Source: Verrucosispora sioxanthis (lineage in GTDB: Bacteria; Actinomycetota; Actinomycetes; Mycobacteriales; Micromonosporaceae). From it: a stretch of DNA of 64,000 bases. Shown here in pieces: positions 43,544 to 55,650 of the stretch (its first letter is position 1; each line of letters starts with the position of its first letter). The notes under the pieces were generated by a model. The model saw only the letters and a list, made by a program, of their open reading frames with translations, made no database searches and had not been told where the DNA came from. The stretch is from positions 186,001 through 250,000 of the forward strand of contig NZ_SAIY01000003.1 in NCBI RefSeq assembly GCF_010560025.1, written 5' to 3'. The translations under genes and the position numbers were made by a program.

Positions 43544-44847
43544 TGCGTCGCCTGCTCCGTCTCGTACCACCCGGCACCGTCGGCGTCGGCATCGGACTGG
43601 CCGTGGTCGGGCTGGCCTCGTACGTCCACCTCGCCCTGGCCGGGCACAACCTCGACGCCGCCGACTACTCCTCGCTGTCGGTGCTCTGGTCCGTCGTGTT
43701 CACCCTCGGCATCGGCGTGTTCTTCCCCGTGGAACAGGAAGTCGCCCGGCTCGTCGCGGCCCGGCGCACCCGTGGGCTGCCACCCGGACCGGTGCTGGCC
43801 CGTGGCGCCGCCGTCGCCGCCGCCGTACTCGGCCTGCTGCTCGTGCTCACCATCGGCGCCGCCGACCTGCTCACCGACCGGCTCTTCGACGGCGACCCCG
43901 CGATGGTGCCCGCCCTCGGCGGCGCACTGGCCGCGCTGGCGGTGGCGCACACCACCCGTGGGGTGCTCTCCGGCCTGCGCCGCTTCGGCTGGTACGGCAC
44001 CCAACTCGGCCTCGACGGCGGGCTGCGCATCGGCCTGGTCGCCATCCTCGCCCTCACCGGCGTGAATTCACCCGTGGCCTACGCGCTGGTGCTGGTCGCG
44101 GCCCCGCTGGTCGCCGTCGCGCTGACCGCCGCACCGATCGTCCGGACGATCGGCCGCGGACCGGCGGTCCCCTGGCCACCCCTGCTCCGCGGCCTCACCC
44201 TGCTCACCGTCTCCAGCCTGCTCGCCCAGGTGGTCGTCAACATCGGCGTGATCAACGTACGGCTGCTCGACCCGACCGACGTCGCCACCGCCGGTGCACT
44301 GCTCTCCGCGCTGGTGCTGGTCCGCATACCCCTGTTCGTGTTCGGCTCGATGCAGGCCGCGCTGCTGCCCGGCCTGTCCACCGCCGCCGCCACCGGCGAC
44401 GAACCGGCCTTCCGCACCCTGCTACGCCGTTCCCTGGCCGTCGTCACCGCCCTCGGGGCCCTCGGCGGCATCCTCGCCGCCCTGTTCGGCCCGTGGCTCG
44501 TGCGGGCCCTCTTCGACACCCCCGACGTCCTCGGTCACGGCGACTTCGCCTGGCTCTCGGTGGCCACCCTGGCCTACCTGTGGGCGATGGTGCTCGGCCA
44601 GGCGCTGCTGGCCCGCGACCGGCACCACGCCCAGGCCCTGGCCTGGACCGTCGGCGTCGCCGCGCTTGTCGTCGCGACCCTGCCCCCACTGCCCGTCGCG
44701 CTGCGCGTCGAACTCGGCTACACCGTCGGCTCCGTGGTGGCCGCCGCCGTCATGGTCGCCCTGCTGCGCCGCCGGCGGACGGCACCACAGGCACCACCGC
44801 CGGTCGCGGCCCCGGTGCCCGCCACCACCAGCGGAGGAGCACCATGA
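43543..44847 (+). CDS. polysaccharide flippase-like membrane protein (MVF/MATE type)
   Basis: A polytopic protein of about 434 residues with 12-14 predicted helices. The pattern (GVGIGLAVVGLASYVHLALAG, PVEQEVARLVAARRTRG, TPDVLGHGDFAWLSVATLAYLWAMVLGQALLARDRHH) fits lipid-linked saccharide flippases of the Wzx/MurJ-like superfamily. The ATG overlaps the previous stop (TGATG); an adjacent GTG at 43540 is the alternative. It would move lipid-linked glycan units across the membrane, which is inference from context. Confidence 0.82.
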   Translation: MRRLLRLVPPGTVGVGIGLAVVGLASYVHLALAGHNLDAADYSSLSVLWSVVFTLGIGVFFPVEQEVARLVAARRTRGLPPGPVLARGAAVAAAVLGLLLVLTIGAADLLTDRLFDGDPAMVPALGGALAALAVAHTTRGVLSGLRRFGWYGTQLGLDGGLRIGLVAILALTGVNSPVAYALVLVAAPLVAVALTAAPIVRTIGRGPAVPWPPLLRGLTLLTVSSLLAQVVVNIGVINVRLLDPTDVATAGALLSALVLVRIPLFVFGSMQAALLPGLSTAAATGDEPAFRTLLRRSLAVVTALGALGGILAALFGPWLVRALFDTPDVLGHGDFAWLSVATLAYLWAMVLGQALLARDRHHAQALAWTVGVAALVVATLPPLPVALRVELGYTVGSVVAAAVMVALLRRRRTAPQAPPPVAAPVPATTSGGAP

Positions 44848-45872
44848 GACCGCCCCGCGTCACCGCCGTGATGCTCGCCTACGGTGCCGAACCCTGGCTG
44901 GTCGACGCCGCCCGGGCCGTACTGGCCAGCACCGGCGTCGACATCGAACTCGTCGTGGTCGACAACGGCTGCACCGGCGACGGCATCGACGTGGTCAAGG
45001 GCCTGCCCGGCGTACGGGTCCTCCGGCCGGAGGCGAACACCGGCTACTCCGGCGGCTGCAACATCGGCGCCGCCGAGGCCACCGGCGACTGGCTGGCCTT
45101 CGTCAACTCCGACGCCATCGTGGCCCCCGACGCCCTCGCCAAGGTCGTCGCGGTGGCCGCCGAGCCCGGCGTCGGCGCCGCCATGGCCTCCATCCGGCTC
45201 GCCCACGACCCCGACCTGATCAACACCTCGGGCAATCCGCTGCACTTCACCGGCCTGTCCTGGGCCGGCGGCAACGGCGAACCCGCCAGCGCCCACGCCC
45301 GGCGCACCGTGGTGCCCTCACTCAGCGGCTGCTGCTTCGTCATCAGCCGCCACCGCTGGGCAGAACTCGACGGCTTCGCCGACGAGTACTTCGCCTACCA
45401 CGAGGACACCGAACTCAGCCTGCGGCTCTGGCAGCGCGGCCTCCGGCTGGAGTACGTGCCCGACGCCGTGGTCCGGCACCACTACGAGTTCTCCCGCAAC
45501 GACCTCAAGCTCTACCTGGTCGAACGCAACCGGCTGCTCACCCTGCTCACCGCGTACCAGGGCCGGACCCTGGCCCTGCTGGCACCGATGCTGCTGCTCA
45601 CCGAGGTTGCCATGCTCGCCGCCGCGCTGGCCGGCGGCTGGGGGCGGCAGAAGACCCGAGGCTGGGCCTGGCTGTGGCGGCACCGCGGTTGGGTGCGCGC
45701 CCGTCGGCGACGCCTACAGGCCGAGCGCACCGTCGCAGACGGCACCCTCGCCCACCTGATGACCGCCCGCGTCGCCCCGTCGAACGTGGCGGCCCCACCC
45801 GGGATGGGCGTCTTCAACGCGGTCGCCACGGCCTGGTGGGCACTCGTGCGGCCGCTGCTCGCCCGCCGCTGA
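44844..45872 (+). CDS. family 2 glycosyltransferase (rhamnosyltransferase-like)
   Basis: A 342-residue enzyme: TAVMLAYGAEPWLVDAARAVL, ELVVVDNGCTGDG, TGYSGGCNIGAAEATGDWLAFVNSDAIV (metal-binding region) and GCCFVISRHRWAELDGFADEYFAYHEDTELSLRLWQRG (ED catalytic motif) in parts. This is the pattern of WbbL-like transferases that often use dTDP-rhamnose, matching the upstream rml genes. Near the end a hydrophobic stretch may be membrane-bound. GGAGGAGC precedes the ATG, which overlaps the flippase stop. Confidence 0.9.
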   Translation: MRPPRVTAVMLAYGAEPWLVDAARAVLASTGVDIELVVVDNGCTGDGIDVVKGLPGVRVLRPEANTGYSGGCNIGAAEATGDWLAFVNSDAIVAPDALAKVVAVAAEPGVGAAMASIRLAHDPDLINTSGNPLHFTGLSWAGGNGEPASAHARRTVVPSLSGCCFVISRHRWAELDGFADEYFAYHEDTELSLRLWQRGLRLEYVPDAVVRHHYEFSRNDLKLYLVERNRLLTLLTAYQGRTLALLAPMLLLTEVAMLAAALAGGWGRQKTRGWAWLWRHRGWVRARRRRLQAERTVADGTLAHLMTARVAPSNVAAPPGMGVFNAVATAWWALVRPLLARR

Positions 45873-45913
45873 TCGGGTCCCCCCGGCGCCAGCGGACTCG
45901 GCTCACCGTCGGC

Positions 45914-45948
45914 CCGGTCGGGATCCGAAAGACGCGGCGCCCGACCGG
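45914..45948. terminator. hairpin between the glycan operon and prcA
   Basis: CCGGTCGGG / CCCGACCGG forms a perfect 9-bp stem with a 17-base loop in the convergent gap after the last glycosyltransferase gene and before the prcA stop. Confidence 0.5.
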
Positions 45949-45987
45949 TCGAAACCGCTCGGGCGCCGGCACCGCCGCAAATGACGA

Positions 45988-46821
45988 TCAGGTGTCGGAC
46001 TTGTCGCCCGGCTTGTCCTCCAGGTCCGCGGAGCCGGCCGAGGTGGTCGGCTTGTGCCCCTCCTCGGTCGGCGTGGTCGGGGTCTGCGCCCGGTCGCCCT
46101 CCGCCACCGCCTCGCCGGCCGCGTCGCCGTCCAGCAGCCCGGTCAGCGCGGCCCCGGTGATCCGTCGGAAGGTGCGACCCCTCCGGTTGCGGTCCAGGAT
46201 CGCGACCTCCAACTGGTGACCGGCGATCGTGCGGGCGGCACCGCCCTCGCCGCCGACAGTGCTTAGCGCCTGCACCGCCACCTTCACCGCGTCGCCGAGC
46301 GACATGTCCGGTCGGTGGTGCGACTTCAGCACCCCGGAGATCGCCTCGGCCTGACCGCCCATCGCCATCCGCCCCGGCTCGTCGGTCACCGACCCGTCGT
46401 AGGTGCACCGGTACAGCGAGTCCTCGCCCGGCGTGGCACCGACCTCCGCCACGCAGATCTCCACCTCGAACGGCTTGGACTGCTCGGTGAAGATGGCGCC
46501 GAGAATCTGCGCGTACGAGTTGGCCAGCGCCAGACCGGTCACGTCCCGACGGTCGTAGCTCAGACCGTTGAGGTCGGCCATCCGCACACCCGCCCGGCGC
46601 AGGTTCTCGAACTCGTTGTACCGCCCCACGGCGGCGAAACCGATCCGGTCGTAGATCTCGCTGACCTTGTGCAGCGTGCTGGAGAGATTCTCGGCAACGA
46701 AGAGCACCCCGCCGGCGTAGCTGACGACCACCGCGCTGCGTCCCCGAGCGATGCCCTTGCGGGCCAACTCGGAACGGTCGCGCATGATCTGCTCGGGCGA
46801 GGCGTAGAACTGCATGGCCAC
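45988..46821 (-). CDS. prcA: 20S proteasome alpha subunit PrcA
   Basis: PrcA forms the outer rings that gate the proteasome and dock Arc/Mpa. The 277-residue protein shows [42 protein letters not shown] (in parts), [22 protein letters not shown] and [17 protein letters not shown], closely like mycobacterial PrcA. The C-terminal 35 residues are acidic/Thr-rich and dispensable-looking. The GTG at 46821 is favoured by GGAGA about ten bases upstream; an ATG at 46815 is the alternative. Confidence 0.96.
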   Translation of the reverse strand: MAMQFYASPEQIMRDRSELARKGIARGRSAVVVSYAGGVLFVAENLSSTLHKVSEIYDRIGFAAVGRYNEFENLRRAGVRMADLNGLSYDRRDVTGLALANSYAQILGAIFTEQSKPFEVEICVAEVGATPGEDSLYRCTYDGSVTDEPGRMAMGGQAEAISGVLKSHHRPDMSLGDAVKVAVQALSTVGGEGGAARTIAGHQLEVAILDRNRRGRTFRRITGAALTGLLDGDAAGEAVAEGDRAQTPTTPTEEGHKPTTSAGSADLEDKPGDKSDT

Positions 46822-46879
46822 GGCGGCGGCTCTCCTTCGGCGGTACTCGGGGAAACGGGATCAGCTGCGGACGGACGGC

Positions 46880-47719
46880 TCAGCCGCCCGGATTCTCCAT
46901 CCGGCCGGCGACGACGCTCTCCGCGATCGCCGAGGTCTCCGCGTCGGTCAGCCGGTGCGTGCCCTCCGCCGTCGCGGTCATCACCACCGGGTAGATCCGG
47001 CGGGTCAGGTCGGGCCCACCGGTCGCGGTGTCGTCGTCGGCCGCGTCGTAGAGCGCCTCCACCGCCAACCGCACCGCGTTGTCGACGGACAGCCCGGTCC
47101 GGAACCGCTTCTTCAACGCCGACTTGGCGAACAGCGAACCCGAGCCGATCGCGTCGTAGCCAGTCTCCTCGTACGGGCCGCCGGTGACGTCGAAACTGAA
47201 GATCCGGCCGGCCCGCGCCGGGTCGCTGGCCGCCAGGTCGATGCCGGCGAACAGCGGAATCACCGCCAGCCCCTGCATCGCCGCGCCCAGGTTGCCGCGG
47301 ATCATCGAGGCGAGCCGGTTCGCCTTGCCGTCGAGCGAGAGCATCGCGCCCTCGATCTTCTCGTAGTGCTCCAGCTCCACCTGGAACAGCCGCATCAGCT
47401 CGATGCCGATGCCGGCGGTGCCGGCGATGCCCACGAGCGAGTACGCGTCGGCGGGGTGCACCTTCTCGATGTCCCGCTGGGCGATCAGATTGCCCATCGT
47501 GGCCCGTCGGTCGCCGGCCATCACGACACCACCGGCCGCGGCGATCGCCACGATCGTGGTCGCGTGCGGGGCCAGATCGGCGGCCATGCCCGGGGGCAGC
47601 GCCCGTCGGCCGGGCAGCATCTCGGGGGCCACCTTGCTCAGGAATGCCGTGAAGGAGGACGTCCCCGCGTTGGTGAACACATCTGGAAGACGCCCGGATG
47701 GATCAAAACCCGCTGCCAC
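46880..47719 (-). CDS. prcB: 20S proteasome beta subunit PrcB
   Basis: PrcB is the catalytic subunit. The 279-residue precursor carries a propeptide of 53 residues; cleavage would expose Thr54 in [25 protein letters not shown], the N-terminal nucleophile. Lys is kept in the conserved region and [15 protein letters not shown] is typical. The GTG at 47719 has GAGAGGAACC upstream. Its first 82 bases overlap the end of the endonuclease-VII-like gene in another frame, an unusually long overlap. Confidence 0.96.
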   Translation of the reverse strand: MAAGFDPSGRLPDVFTNAGTSSFTAFLSKVAPEMLPGRRALPPGMAADLAPHATTIVAIAAAGGVVMAGDRRATMGNLIAQRDIEKVHPADAYSLVGIAGTAGIGIELMRLFQVELEHYEKIEGAMLSLDGKANRLASMIRGNLGAAMQGLAVIPLFAGIDLAASDPARAGRIFSFDVTGGPYEETGYDAIGSGSLFAKSALKKRFRTGLSVDNAVRLAVEALYDAADDDTATGGPDLTRRIYPVVMTATAEGTHRLTDAETSAIAESVVAGRMENPGG

Positions 47720-48324
47720 GTGGTTCCTCTCAGGTACGTGACGGCCCTGGCCAGCCTCGTCGGACTGTCACGGAACTGGCCAAGACCACCGTTGCAGTTG
47801 AAGCAGAGTATCCCGCGCACCCACCCGGTGCGATGATCGTGGTCCACATGTTCCGGATCGGGGTCACCGCAGACCGCGCAGAGGCCGCCCTGCTCGGCCA
47901 GCAACTCGTCGAACTCCCGTTGCCCGATGCCGTACCGCCGCCGCAGGTGATACTCGCGGTTGCCGCCGTAGAGCCGCTGTTTGGTCTCACTGGTACGGGT
48001 GTTATGGCAGGGCTTGCAGTAGGTGGCGTAGCCCGAGCTGTCCGCACGGTTGCGCGGAAAGTCGATCAAAGGTTTGACACTGCCACAGTCCGCGCAATAG
48101 CGGTGCCCCTCGGCCACCTCTCGAACTGGCTTCACCTCTCGGCCATGCTGGAGCTTCACGCGCTTGGCATAGCTGGCCTTTGACCTGGCATTGAAGCAAG
48201 GCTTGCAGTAACTGCCGCGACCGCTGGGGCGCTTGCTGTTCGCGCAGAACTCCTCAAGCGCCTTCCACTCTCCGCAGTCGCGGCATCGGCGTTGACCGTG
48301 CTGTTCGCCGAAAGAATTCGACAT
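47638..48324 (-). CDS. recombination endonuclease VII-like (HNH) protein
   Basis: A 228-residue protein with two N-terminal zinc-knuckle pairs (CRDCGEW...YCKPC and CADCGSV...YCKPC) and a C-terminal endonuclease VII domain: [39 protein letters not shown] (in parts), with the DHDH catalytic core. Phage T4 endonuclease VII resolves branched DNA. It lies between pup and prcB; I recall such an insertion in the proteasome loci of some actinomycetes. It overlaps prcB by 82 bases. Base composition in its 5' half is lower in GC than its neighbours, hinting at transfer. Confidence 0.88.
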   Translation of the reverse strand: MSNSFGEQHGQRRCRDCGEWKALEEFCANSKRPSGRGSYCKPCFNARSKASYAKRVKLQHGREVKPVREVAEGHRYCADCGSVKPLIDFPRNRADSSGYATYCKPCHNTRTSETKQRLYGGNREYHLRRRYGIGQREFDELLAEQGGLCAVCGDPDPEHVDHDHRTGWVRGILCFNCNGGLGQFRDSPTRLARAVTYLRGTTWQRVLIHPGVFQMCSPTRGRPPSRHS

Positions 48325-48344
48325 GTCCGATTTACCCTATATGT

Positions 48345-48560
48345 TCACTGACCTCCTTTTTGGACGTAACCTCTCACGAATTCCTCGGCGTTTTCTTCGA
48401 GGACGGAGTCGATCTCGTCGAGCAGGTCGTCGACGTCCTCGGTGATCTCGGCGTGCCGCTCGGCGACCTCAGGGTTCGCCTCGACGGTGACGTCCTCGAC
48501 CTCTTCGCCCTGACGGGCCTTGCCCGACTGCGACTGACCGCCGCTGTCACGAGTGGCCAT
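48345..48560 (-). CDS. pup: prokaryotic ubiquitin-like protein Pup
   Basis: Pup marks proteins for degradation. The 71-residue, largely disordered protein has a polar N-terminus (MATRDSGGQSQSGKARQGEE), the helical Arc/Mpa-binding region DVDDLLDEIDSVLEENAEEFVRGYVQ (in parts) and the C-terminal GGQ. A terminal Gln requires deamidation by Dop before ligation by PafA, and dop is the next gene upstream. GGAGG ten bases before the ATG at 48560 decides the start. Confidence 0.97.
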   Translation of the reverse strand: MATRDSGGQSQSGKARQGEEVEDVTVEANPEVAERHAEITEDVDDLLDEIDSVLEENAEEFVRGYVQKGGQ

Positions 48561-48678
48561 CGTTGCCTCCTCCACGATCTCCCTGCGATGAACTTACCTC
48601 GCGCGAGCGACGAAACGTCTCCCGCGCGCCGGTAGCGGCGTGCGGGGGACGGACAGCTGACGGACGGGGACCGGTGGG

Positions 48679-50196
48679 TCAGCCGCCGGTCAGGGTCTCC
48701 AGCAGATCCTTGGCGCTGGCACAGCGGTCGAACAACTCTCCGACGTGCCGCCGGGTGCCCCGCTCCGGCTCCATCATCGGCACCCGCACCAGCGACTCCC
48801 GACCGACGTCGAAGATCACCGAGTCCCAGCTGGCGGCGACCACCTCCGAGGCGTACTGGGCCAGGCAGCGGCCCCGGAAGTACGCCCGGGTGTCCTCCGG
48901 CGGCTCCGTCATCGCCGTCCGGCTCTCCTCGTCGCTGAGCAGCGTCCTCATCGACCCACGGGAGACCAGCCGGTGGTAGAGGCCCTTCTCCGGGCGTACG
49001 TCGGAGTACTGCAGGTCGACCAGCTGGAGCTTGTGCGAACCCCAGCCGAGCTTCTCCCGCTCCCGGTAGCCCTCCAGCAGCCGCAGCTTCGCCACCCAGT
49101 CCAGCTCGTCGGCGCAGAGCATCACGTCGCGCCCCAGCCGGTCGAGCACGTTCTCCCACCGGTCCAGCACGTCGGCGGTTTGTTCGTCGACGTCGTTGCC
49201 GTAGCGGTCGTCGACGAACGCGCGCACCCGCTCCAGATAGGCCCACTGCACGTCCATCGCGGTGAGCCGACGGCCGTCGCGCAGCCGCATCAGATGCGAC
49301 AGCGACGGGTCGTGACTGACCGCGCGCAGCTCGCCGACGGGGTCGGCGATGCCGAGGTCCGGGCCGAGCGCCTTCTCCTCGATCATCGTGAGGATCAACG
49401 CGGTGGTGCCCACCTTGAGATAGGTGGAGATCTCCGAGAGGTTCGCGTCGCCGATGATGACGTGCAGTCGGCGGTACTTGTCCGCGTCGGCGTGCGGTTC
49501 GTCGCGGGTGTTGATGATCGGCCGCTTCAGGGTGGTCTCGAGGCCCACCTCGACCTCGAAGAAGTCGGCGCGCTGGGAGATCTGGAAGCCGCTCTGGCCG
49601 CCGTCCTGGCCGATGCCGACACGACCGGCGCCGCAGACGATCTGCCGCGTGACGAAGAACGGCGTCAGGTACGCCACGATGTCGGCGAACGGCGTCTGCC
49701 GGCGCATGAGGTAGTTCTCGTGCGCGCCGTAGCTGGCGCCCTTGTTGTCGGTGTTGTTCTTGTAGAGGTGGATCGGTGCGGTGCCGGGGATCGTGGCGGC
49801 CCGCCGCGCCGCCTCCGCCATCACCCGCTCTCCCGCCTTGTCCCAGCGGACCACGTCGCGGGGGTTGGTCACCTCGGGGGTGGAGTACTCCGGGTGCGCG
49901 TGGTCGACGTAGAGCCGGGCGCCGTTGGTCAGGATCACGTTGGCCAGGCCGAGGTCCTCGTCGGCGAGCGCCTCGGCCGGGTCGTATGCCGCACCGGAGT
50001 AGGTGAAACCGCGGGCGTCCCGCAGCGGTGACTCCTCCTCGTAGTCCCACCGGGCCCGGCCACCGCGGTTCAGCTCCGGTCGGGCGCCGTAGGCGTTGAC
50101 CACCTGCGAGGAGGTGACCATCGGGTTGGCGCCGGCCTGGCCGGGCACGGAGATGCCGTACTCGACCTCGGTGCCCATGATTCGTCTAACGCTCAT
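48679..50196 (-). CDS. dop: Pup deamidase/depupylase Dop
   Basis: Dop converts Pup Gln to Glu and can remove Pup from targets. It is a homologue of Paf[60 protein letters not shown] and [19 protein letters not shown]. Dop-specific features include the insert [17 protein letters not shown] near 60-75. [14 protein letters not shown] (ATG at 50196) gives 505 aa, the family length; a GTG at 50253 and an ATG at 50235 are in-frame alternatives. Confidence 0.96.
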   Translation of the reverse strand: MSVRRIMGTEVEYGISVPGQAGANPMVTSSQVVNAYGARPELNRGGRARWDYEEESPLRDARGFTYSGAAYDPAEALADEDLGLANVILTNGARLYVDHAHPEYSTPEVTNPRDVVRWDKAGERVMAEAARRAATIPGTAPIHLYKNNTDNKGASYGAHENYLMRRQTPFADIVAYLTPFFVTRQIVCGAGRVGIGQDGGQSGFQISQRADFFEVEVGLETTLKRPIINTRDEPHADADKYRRLHVIIGDANLSEISTYLKVGTTALILTMIEEKALGPDLGIADPVGELRAVSHDPSLSHLMRLRDGRRLTAMDVQWAYLERVRAFVDDRYGNDVDEQTADVLDRWENVLDRLGRDVMLCADELDWVAKLRLLEGYREREKLGWGSHKLQLVDLQYSDVRPEKGLYHRLVSRGSMRTLLSDEESRTAMTEPPEDTRAYFRGRCLAQYASEVVAASWDSVIFDVGRESLVRVPMMEPERGTRRHVGELFDRCASAKDLLETLTGG

Positions 50197-50385
50197 CGAC
50201 CTACCCGCTTCGTTTGCCTGACCGGTCCCCGTCATGTCGAGCGTAGTCGCCACTCGGGCAACCGGGGGCGTGGCGGTCGGTCGGCGTACCAGGTCGACTC
50301 TGCTGCTCGTCGATCCGGCGGAAGCCCGGGTGTACGGGTGGGGCCCGCGACGCGCGGCGTCGCGGGCCCCGGTGGCGCGTACCGG

Positions 50386-52167
50386 TCAGAGGTACTGACC
50401 GGTGTTGCTCGCGGTCTCGATGGAGCGTCCGGCCTCGGTGCCCTTGCCTCCGGAGACGAGCGTGCGGATGTAGACGATCCGCTCGCCCTTCTTGCCGGAG
50501 ATGCGGGCCCAGTCGTCCGGGTTCGTGGTGTTGGGCAGGTCCTCGTTCTCGCGGAACTCGTCGACGCAGGCGTCGAGCAGGTGCTGCAGGCGCAGCCCCT
50601 TACGACCGGAGGTGAGGAACTCCTTGATGGCCATCTTCTTGCCCCGGTCGACGATGTTCTGGATCATCGCGCCGGAGTTGAAGTCCTTGAAGTACAGGAC
50701 CTCCTTGTCACCGTTGGCGTAGGTGACCTCCAGGAAGCGGTTCTCCTCAGTCTCCGAGTACATCCGCAGCACCACCGCGTCGATCATGGCGGCGACGGTG
50801 GCCTGGGCATCGCTGCCGTGCTCGGCCAGGTCGTCGGCGTGCAGCGGCAGGCCGGGGAGGATGTACTTGGAGAAGATGTCCTTGGCCGCCTCGGCGTCCG
50901 GACGCTCGATCTTGATTTTCACGTCGAGTCGTCCCGGTCGCAGGATCGCCGGGTCGATCATGTCTTCCCGGTTGGAGGCGCCGATGACGATGACGTTCTC
51001 CAGCCCTTCGACGCCGTCGATCTCGCTGAGCAGCTGCGGCACGATGGTGTTCTCCACGTCGGAGGAGACACCGGAGCCGCGGGTGCGGAAGACCGAGTCC
51101 ATCTCGTCGAAGAAGACGATGACCGGAGTGCCCTCACCGGCCTTCTCCCGGGCCCGCTGGAAGATCAGTCGGATGTGCCGCTCGGTCTCACCGACGTACT
51201 TGTTGAGCAGCTCGGGACCCTTGATGTTGAGGAAGAAGCTGGTGTGCTTCTCCTCGCCCCGCCGCTCGGCGATCTTCTTGGCGAGCGAGTTGGCGACCGC
51301 CTTGGCGATGAGCGTCTTGCCGCAGCCGGGCGGGCCGTAGAGCAGGATGCCCTTCGGCGGACGCAGCTGGTGCTCCCGGAACAGGTCCGCGTGCAGGAAC
51401 GGCAGCTCCACCGCGTCGCGGATCTGCTCGATCTGGGAGTGCAGGCCACCGATGTCGGTGTAGTCGACGTCGGGCACCTCCTCCAGCACGAGTTCCTCGA
51501 CCTCGCTCTTGGGGATCCGCTCGTACGCGTACGCCGAGCGAGGTTCGATCATGAGCGAGTCGCCGGCCCGGATCGGACTTCCGATCAGGGTCTCGGCCAG
51601 GTGCACGATGCGTTCCTCGTCGGAGTGCGAGACCACCAGCGCCCGGTCGCCCGGCGCGCCTTCGGGACCGGCGAGGATCTCCTTGAGCATGACCACCTCG
51701 CCGACCCGCTCGTAGCCGAACGCGTCGACGATGTTGAGCGCGTCGTTGAGCAGGACCTCCTGGCCGCGTCGCAGCTCGTCGACGTCGAGCGAGGGCGAGA
51801 CGGCCACGCGCAGTTTCCGTCCGCCGGTGAAGACGTCGACCGTGCCGTCGTCGTGCTTGGCCAGGAAGACGCCGTAGCCACTTGGGGGTTGAGCGAGCCG
51901 GTCGATCTCCTCCTTGAGCGTCACGATCTGCGCGCGAGCTTCCTTGAGGGTGCTCACAAGCCGTTCGTTGTTCTCGGTCAGCCGCGCCAACTGCGCCTGG
52001 GTGGCGGCCAGCCGCTCTTCGAGCTGCCGGACGTGTCGGGGGCTCTCGGTCAACTTGCGCCGCACCAGAGCGAGTTCCTCTTGAAGGAACGCGACCTGCG
52101 TGGAGAGATCGTGGGCCTCCTTCTCCCACCGTGCGGCGCGCGAGTCCGCGTCGTCGCTGCGTGCCAC
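50386..52167 (-). CDS. arc: proteasomal AAA ATPase Arc/Mpa
   Basis: This hexameric ATPase recruits pupylated proteins and feeds them to the 20S core. The 593-residue protein has an N-terminal coiled coil (about 10-92), an OB-fold interdomain (about 95-240) and one AAA module with Walker A GPPGCGKT (about 276-283), Walker [11 protein letters not shown] and an SRH ending [17 protein letters not shown]. The C-terminus ends GQYL, with the Tyr needed for docking on PrcA. The GTG follows GGGGAGG. It lies 190 bases upstream of dop and divergent from ferredoxin. Confidence 0.97.
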   Translation of the reverse strand: MARSDDADSRAARWEKEAHDLSTQVAFLQEELALVRRKLTESPRHVRQLEERLAATQAQLARLTENNERLVSTLKEARAQIVTLKEEIDRLAQPPSGYGVFLAKHDDGTVDVFTGGRKLRVAVSPSLDVDELRRGQEVLLNDALNIVDAFGYERVGEVVMLKEILAGPEGAPGDRALVVSHSDEERIVHLAETLIGSPIRAGDSLMIEPRSAYAYERIPKSEVEELVLEEVPDVDYTDIGGLHSQIEQIRDAVELPFLHADLFREHQLRPPKGILLYGPPGCGKTLIAKAVANSLAKKIAERRGEEKHTSFFLNIKGPELLNKYVGETERHIRLIFQRAREKAGEGTPVIVFFDEMDSVFRTRGSGVSSDVENTIVPQLLSEIDGVEGLENVIVIGASNREDMIDPAILRPGRLDVKIKIERPDAEAAKDIFSKYILPGLPLHADDLAEHGSDAQATVAAMIDAVVLRMYSETEENRFLEVTYANGDKEVLYFKDFNSGAMIQNIVDRGKKMAIKEFLTSGRKGLRLQHLLDACVDEFRENEDLPNTTNPDDWARISGKKGERIVYIRTLVSGGKGTEAGRSIETASNTGQYL

Positions 52168-52330
52168 GTCCCACCTCCCCGGGGGGCTTGAACGTTCTGA
52201 CCTAACACTAGCCGCTATGAGCCCGATTCGGTCCTCCGCAACGCGCCCGTCACCGAAGCTTGATCGCCAAGGGTGGGTCGACGGGCGGGTACGGGCATTC
52301 GGGTACCGTCGAGGGGTGGGACGGGAGAAC

Positions 52331-52639
52331 ATGGGGGGTGCACCGGTGGCCGAGGTCGCGACCGACCAGTTGCAGGTCTGGGTCGACCAGGATCTGTGCA
52401 CGGGCGACGGGCTGTGCGTGCAGTACGCGCCGGAGGTCTTCGAGTTCGACGTCGACGGGTTGGCCTACGTCAAGGGGCCCGACGGTGAGCTGGTGCAGGC
52501 GCCGGGCGGCCGGGTCGACGTGCCGGAGCACCTGCGCCTCGAGGTGATCGACTCGGCGAAGGAGTGCCCGGGCGAGTGCATCCACGTCGTCCGCGGCGGC
52601 GACGGCGTCGAGGTCGCCGGCCCGGAGGCCGACGACTGA
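52331..52639 (+). CDS. ferredoxin ([3Fe-4S]-type)
   Basis: A small electron carrier of about 100 residues. [30 protein letters not shown] and [10 protein letters not shown] give a Cys-X5-Cys...Cys-X3-Cys arrangement, close to actinobacterial cytochrome P450 or monooxygenase ferredoxins; the Cys spacing suggests a 3Fe-4S or 4Fe-4S cluster. Three in-frame starts are possible: GTG 52316 (six bases after TACCGT, leaderless), ATG 52331 and GTG 52346. It is divergent from arc and convergent with the next gene. No P450 lies nearby. Confidence 0.85.
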   Translation: MGGAPVAEVATDQLQVWVDQDLCTGDGLCVQYAPEVFEFDVDGLAYVKGPDGELVQAPGGRVDVPEHLRLEVIDSAKECPGECIHVVRGGDGVEVAGPEADD

Positions 52640-52668
52640 CCCGCTGACCCCGGAATCACCCGGTCGGG

Positions 52669-53241
52669 CTACAGCAACGGGCGACCAACCACCGAGGCGA
52701 CCAGCCGGGCGAACTCCTCCAACCGGGCGATCTGCCCGGCACCACCGTCGTCGAGGGTCTTACCGAAGCGCAGGGCGTCGTGGCGCGGCCCGCCGGCGGT
52801 TTCCTCGCTCGGCGGCGACTCGTCCAGCGAGGTCAGCAGCAGGTACACGTCGATGCTGTCGACCCGGATGTCGCCGTTGTCGTGGCGGAACAGCCGGCGC
52901 CGGCAGCCGACCTCGGTGACCGAGGAGACCGGCACCACCCGCAGCGAGGAGGTCATCGAGCCCGGCGGTCCCTCCCCGGGTGGCACGTCCTCGCCGTGCC
53001 AGAGCACCAGGCGGCTGCCGTCGCAGACGACGACCTCCTGCCACACCCCGTTCACCTCGTTGACGAAACGTTCCAGGGTGAAGCCGAGCACCGAGGCGCC
53101 GCGCAGTACGCCGCCGAGCGCCTCCATGGCGACGTCGGGGTCACGCAGGTAGGCGCGCGCCGCCGATTCCAGGTCGGTGTACGGCGACCAGTCGGGAAAC
53201 ACGGCCGGCAGGTCGCCGCCGCCGAAGCCGGGGCGACTCAT
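52669..53241 (-). CDS. conserved hypothetical protein of the proteasome neighbourhood
   Basis: A 190-residue soluble protein with alternating strands and helices (VWQEVVVCDGSRLVLWHGEDVPP, SLRVVPVSSVTEVGCRRRLF, DSIDVYLLLTSLDES). No motif is recognised. The ATG at 53241 follows GAGGTG. It lies between ferredoxin and trmI; a similar protein occurs near proteasome genes in related actinobacteria as far as I recall, but no function is known to me. Confidence 0.7.
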   Translation of the reverse strand: MSRPGFGGGDLPAVFPDWSPYTDLESAARAYLRDPDVAMEALGGVLRGASVLGFTLERFVNEVNGVWQEVVVCDGSRLVLWHGEDVPPGEGPPGSMTSSLRVVPVSSVTEVGCRRRLFRHDNGDIRVDSIDVYLLLTSLDESPPSEETAGGPRHDALRFGKTLDDGGAGQIARLEEFARLVASVVGRPLL

Positions 53242-53384
53242 CGGATCACCTCGTCCCACCCGGCACCGGCCCGGGCGTGGGCCGGATCACGCCGACGGTC
53301 CACCGCCCACTCACGCCGCCACGTCGGGCCACCGCCGAACCCGCCCCGGATCAGCCCGCTCACTCCCAGCCGCCCCTTCCGCCG

Positions 53385-55580
<2,196 letters not shown>

Positions 55581-55650
55581 CGCGGCGGGAGATCACGTAC
55601 CGGAGCGGCGGCGGTCGGCCTGTCGTACCGGTGGCCTAACCTTCCGGGGC

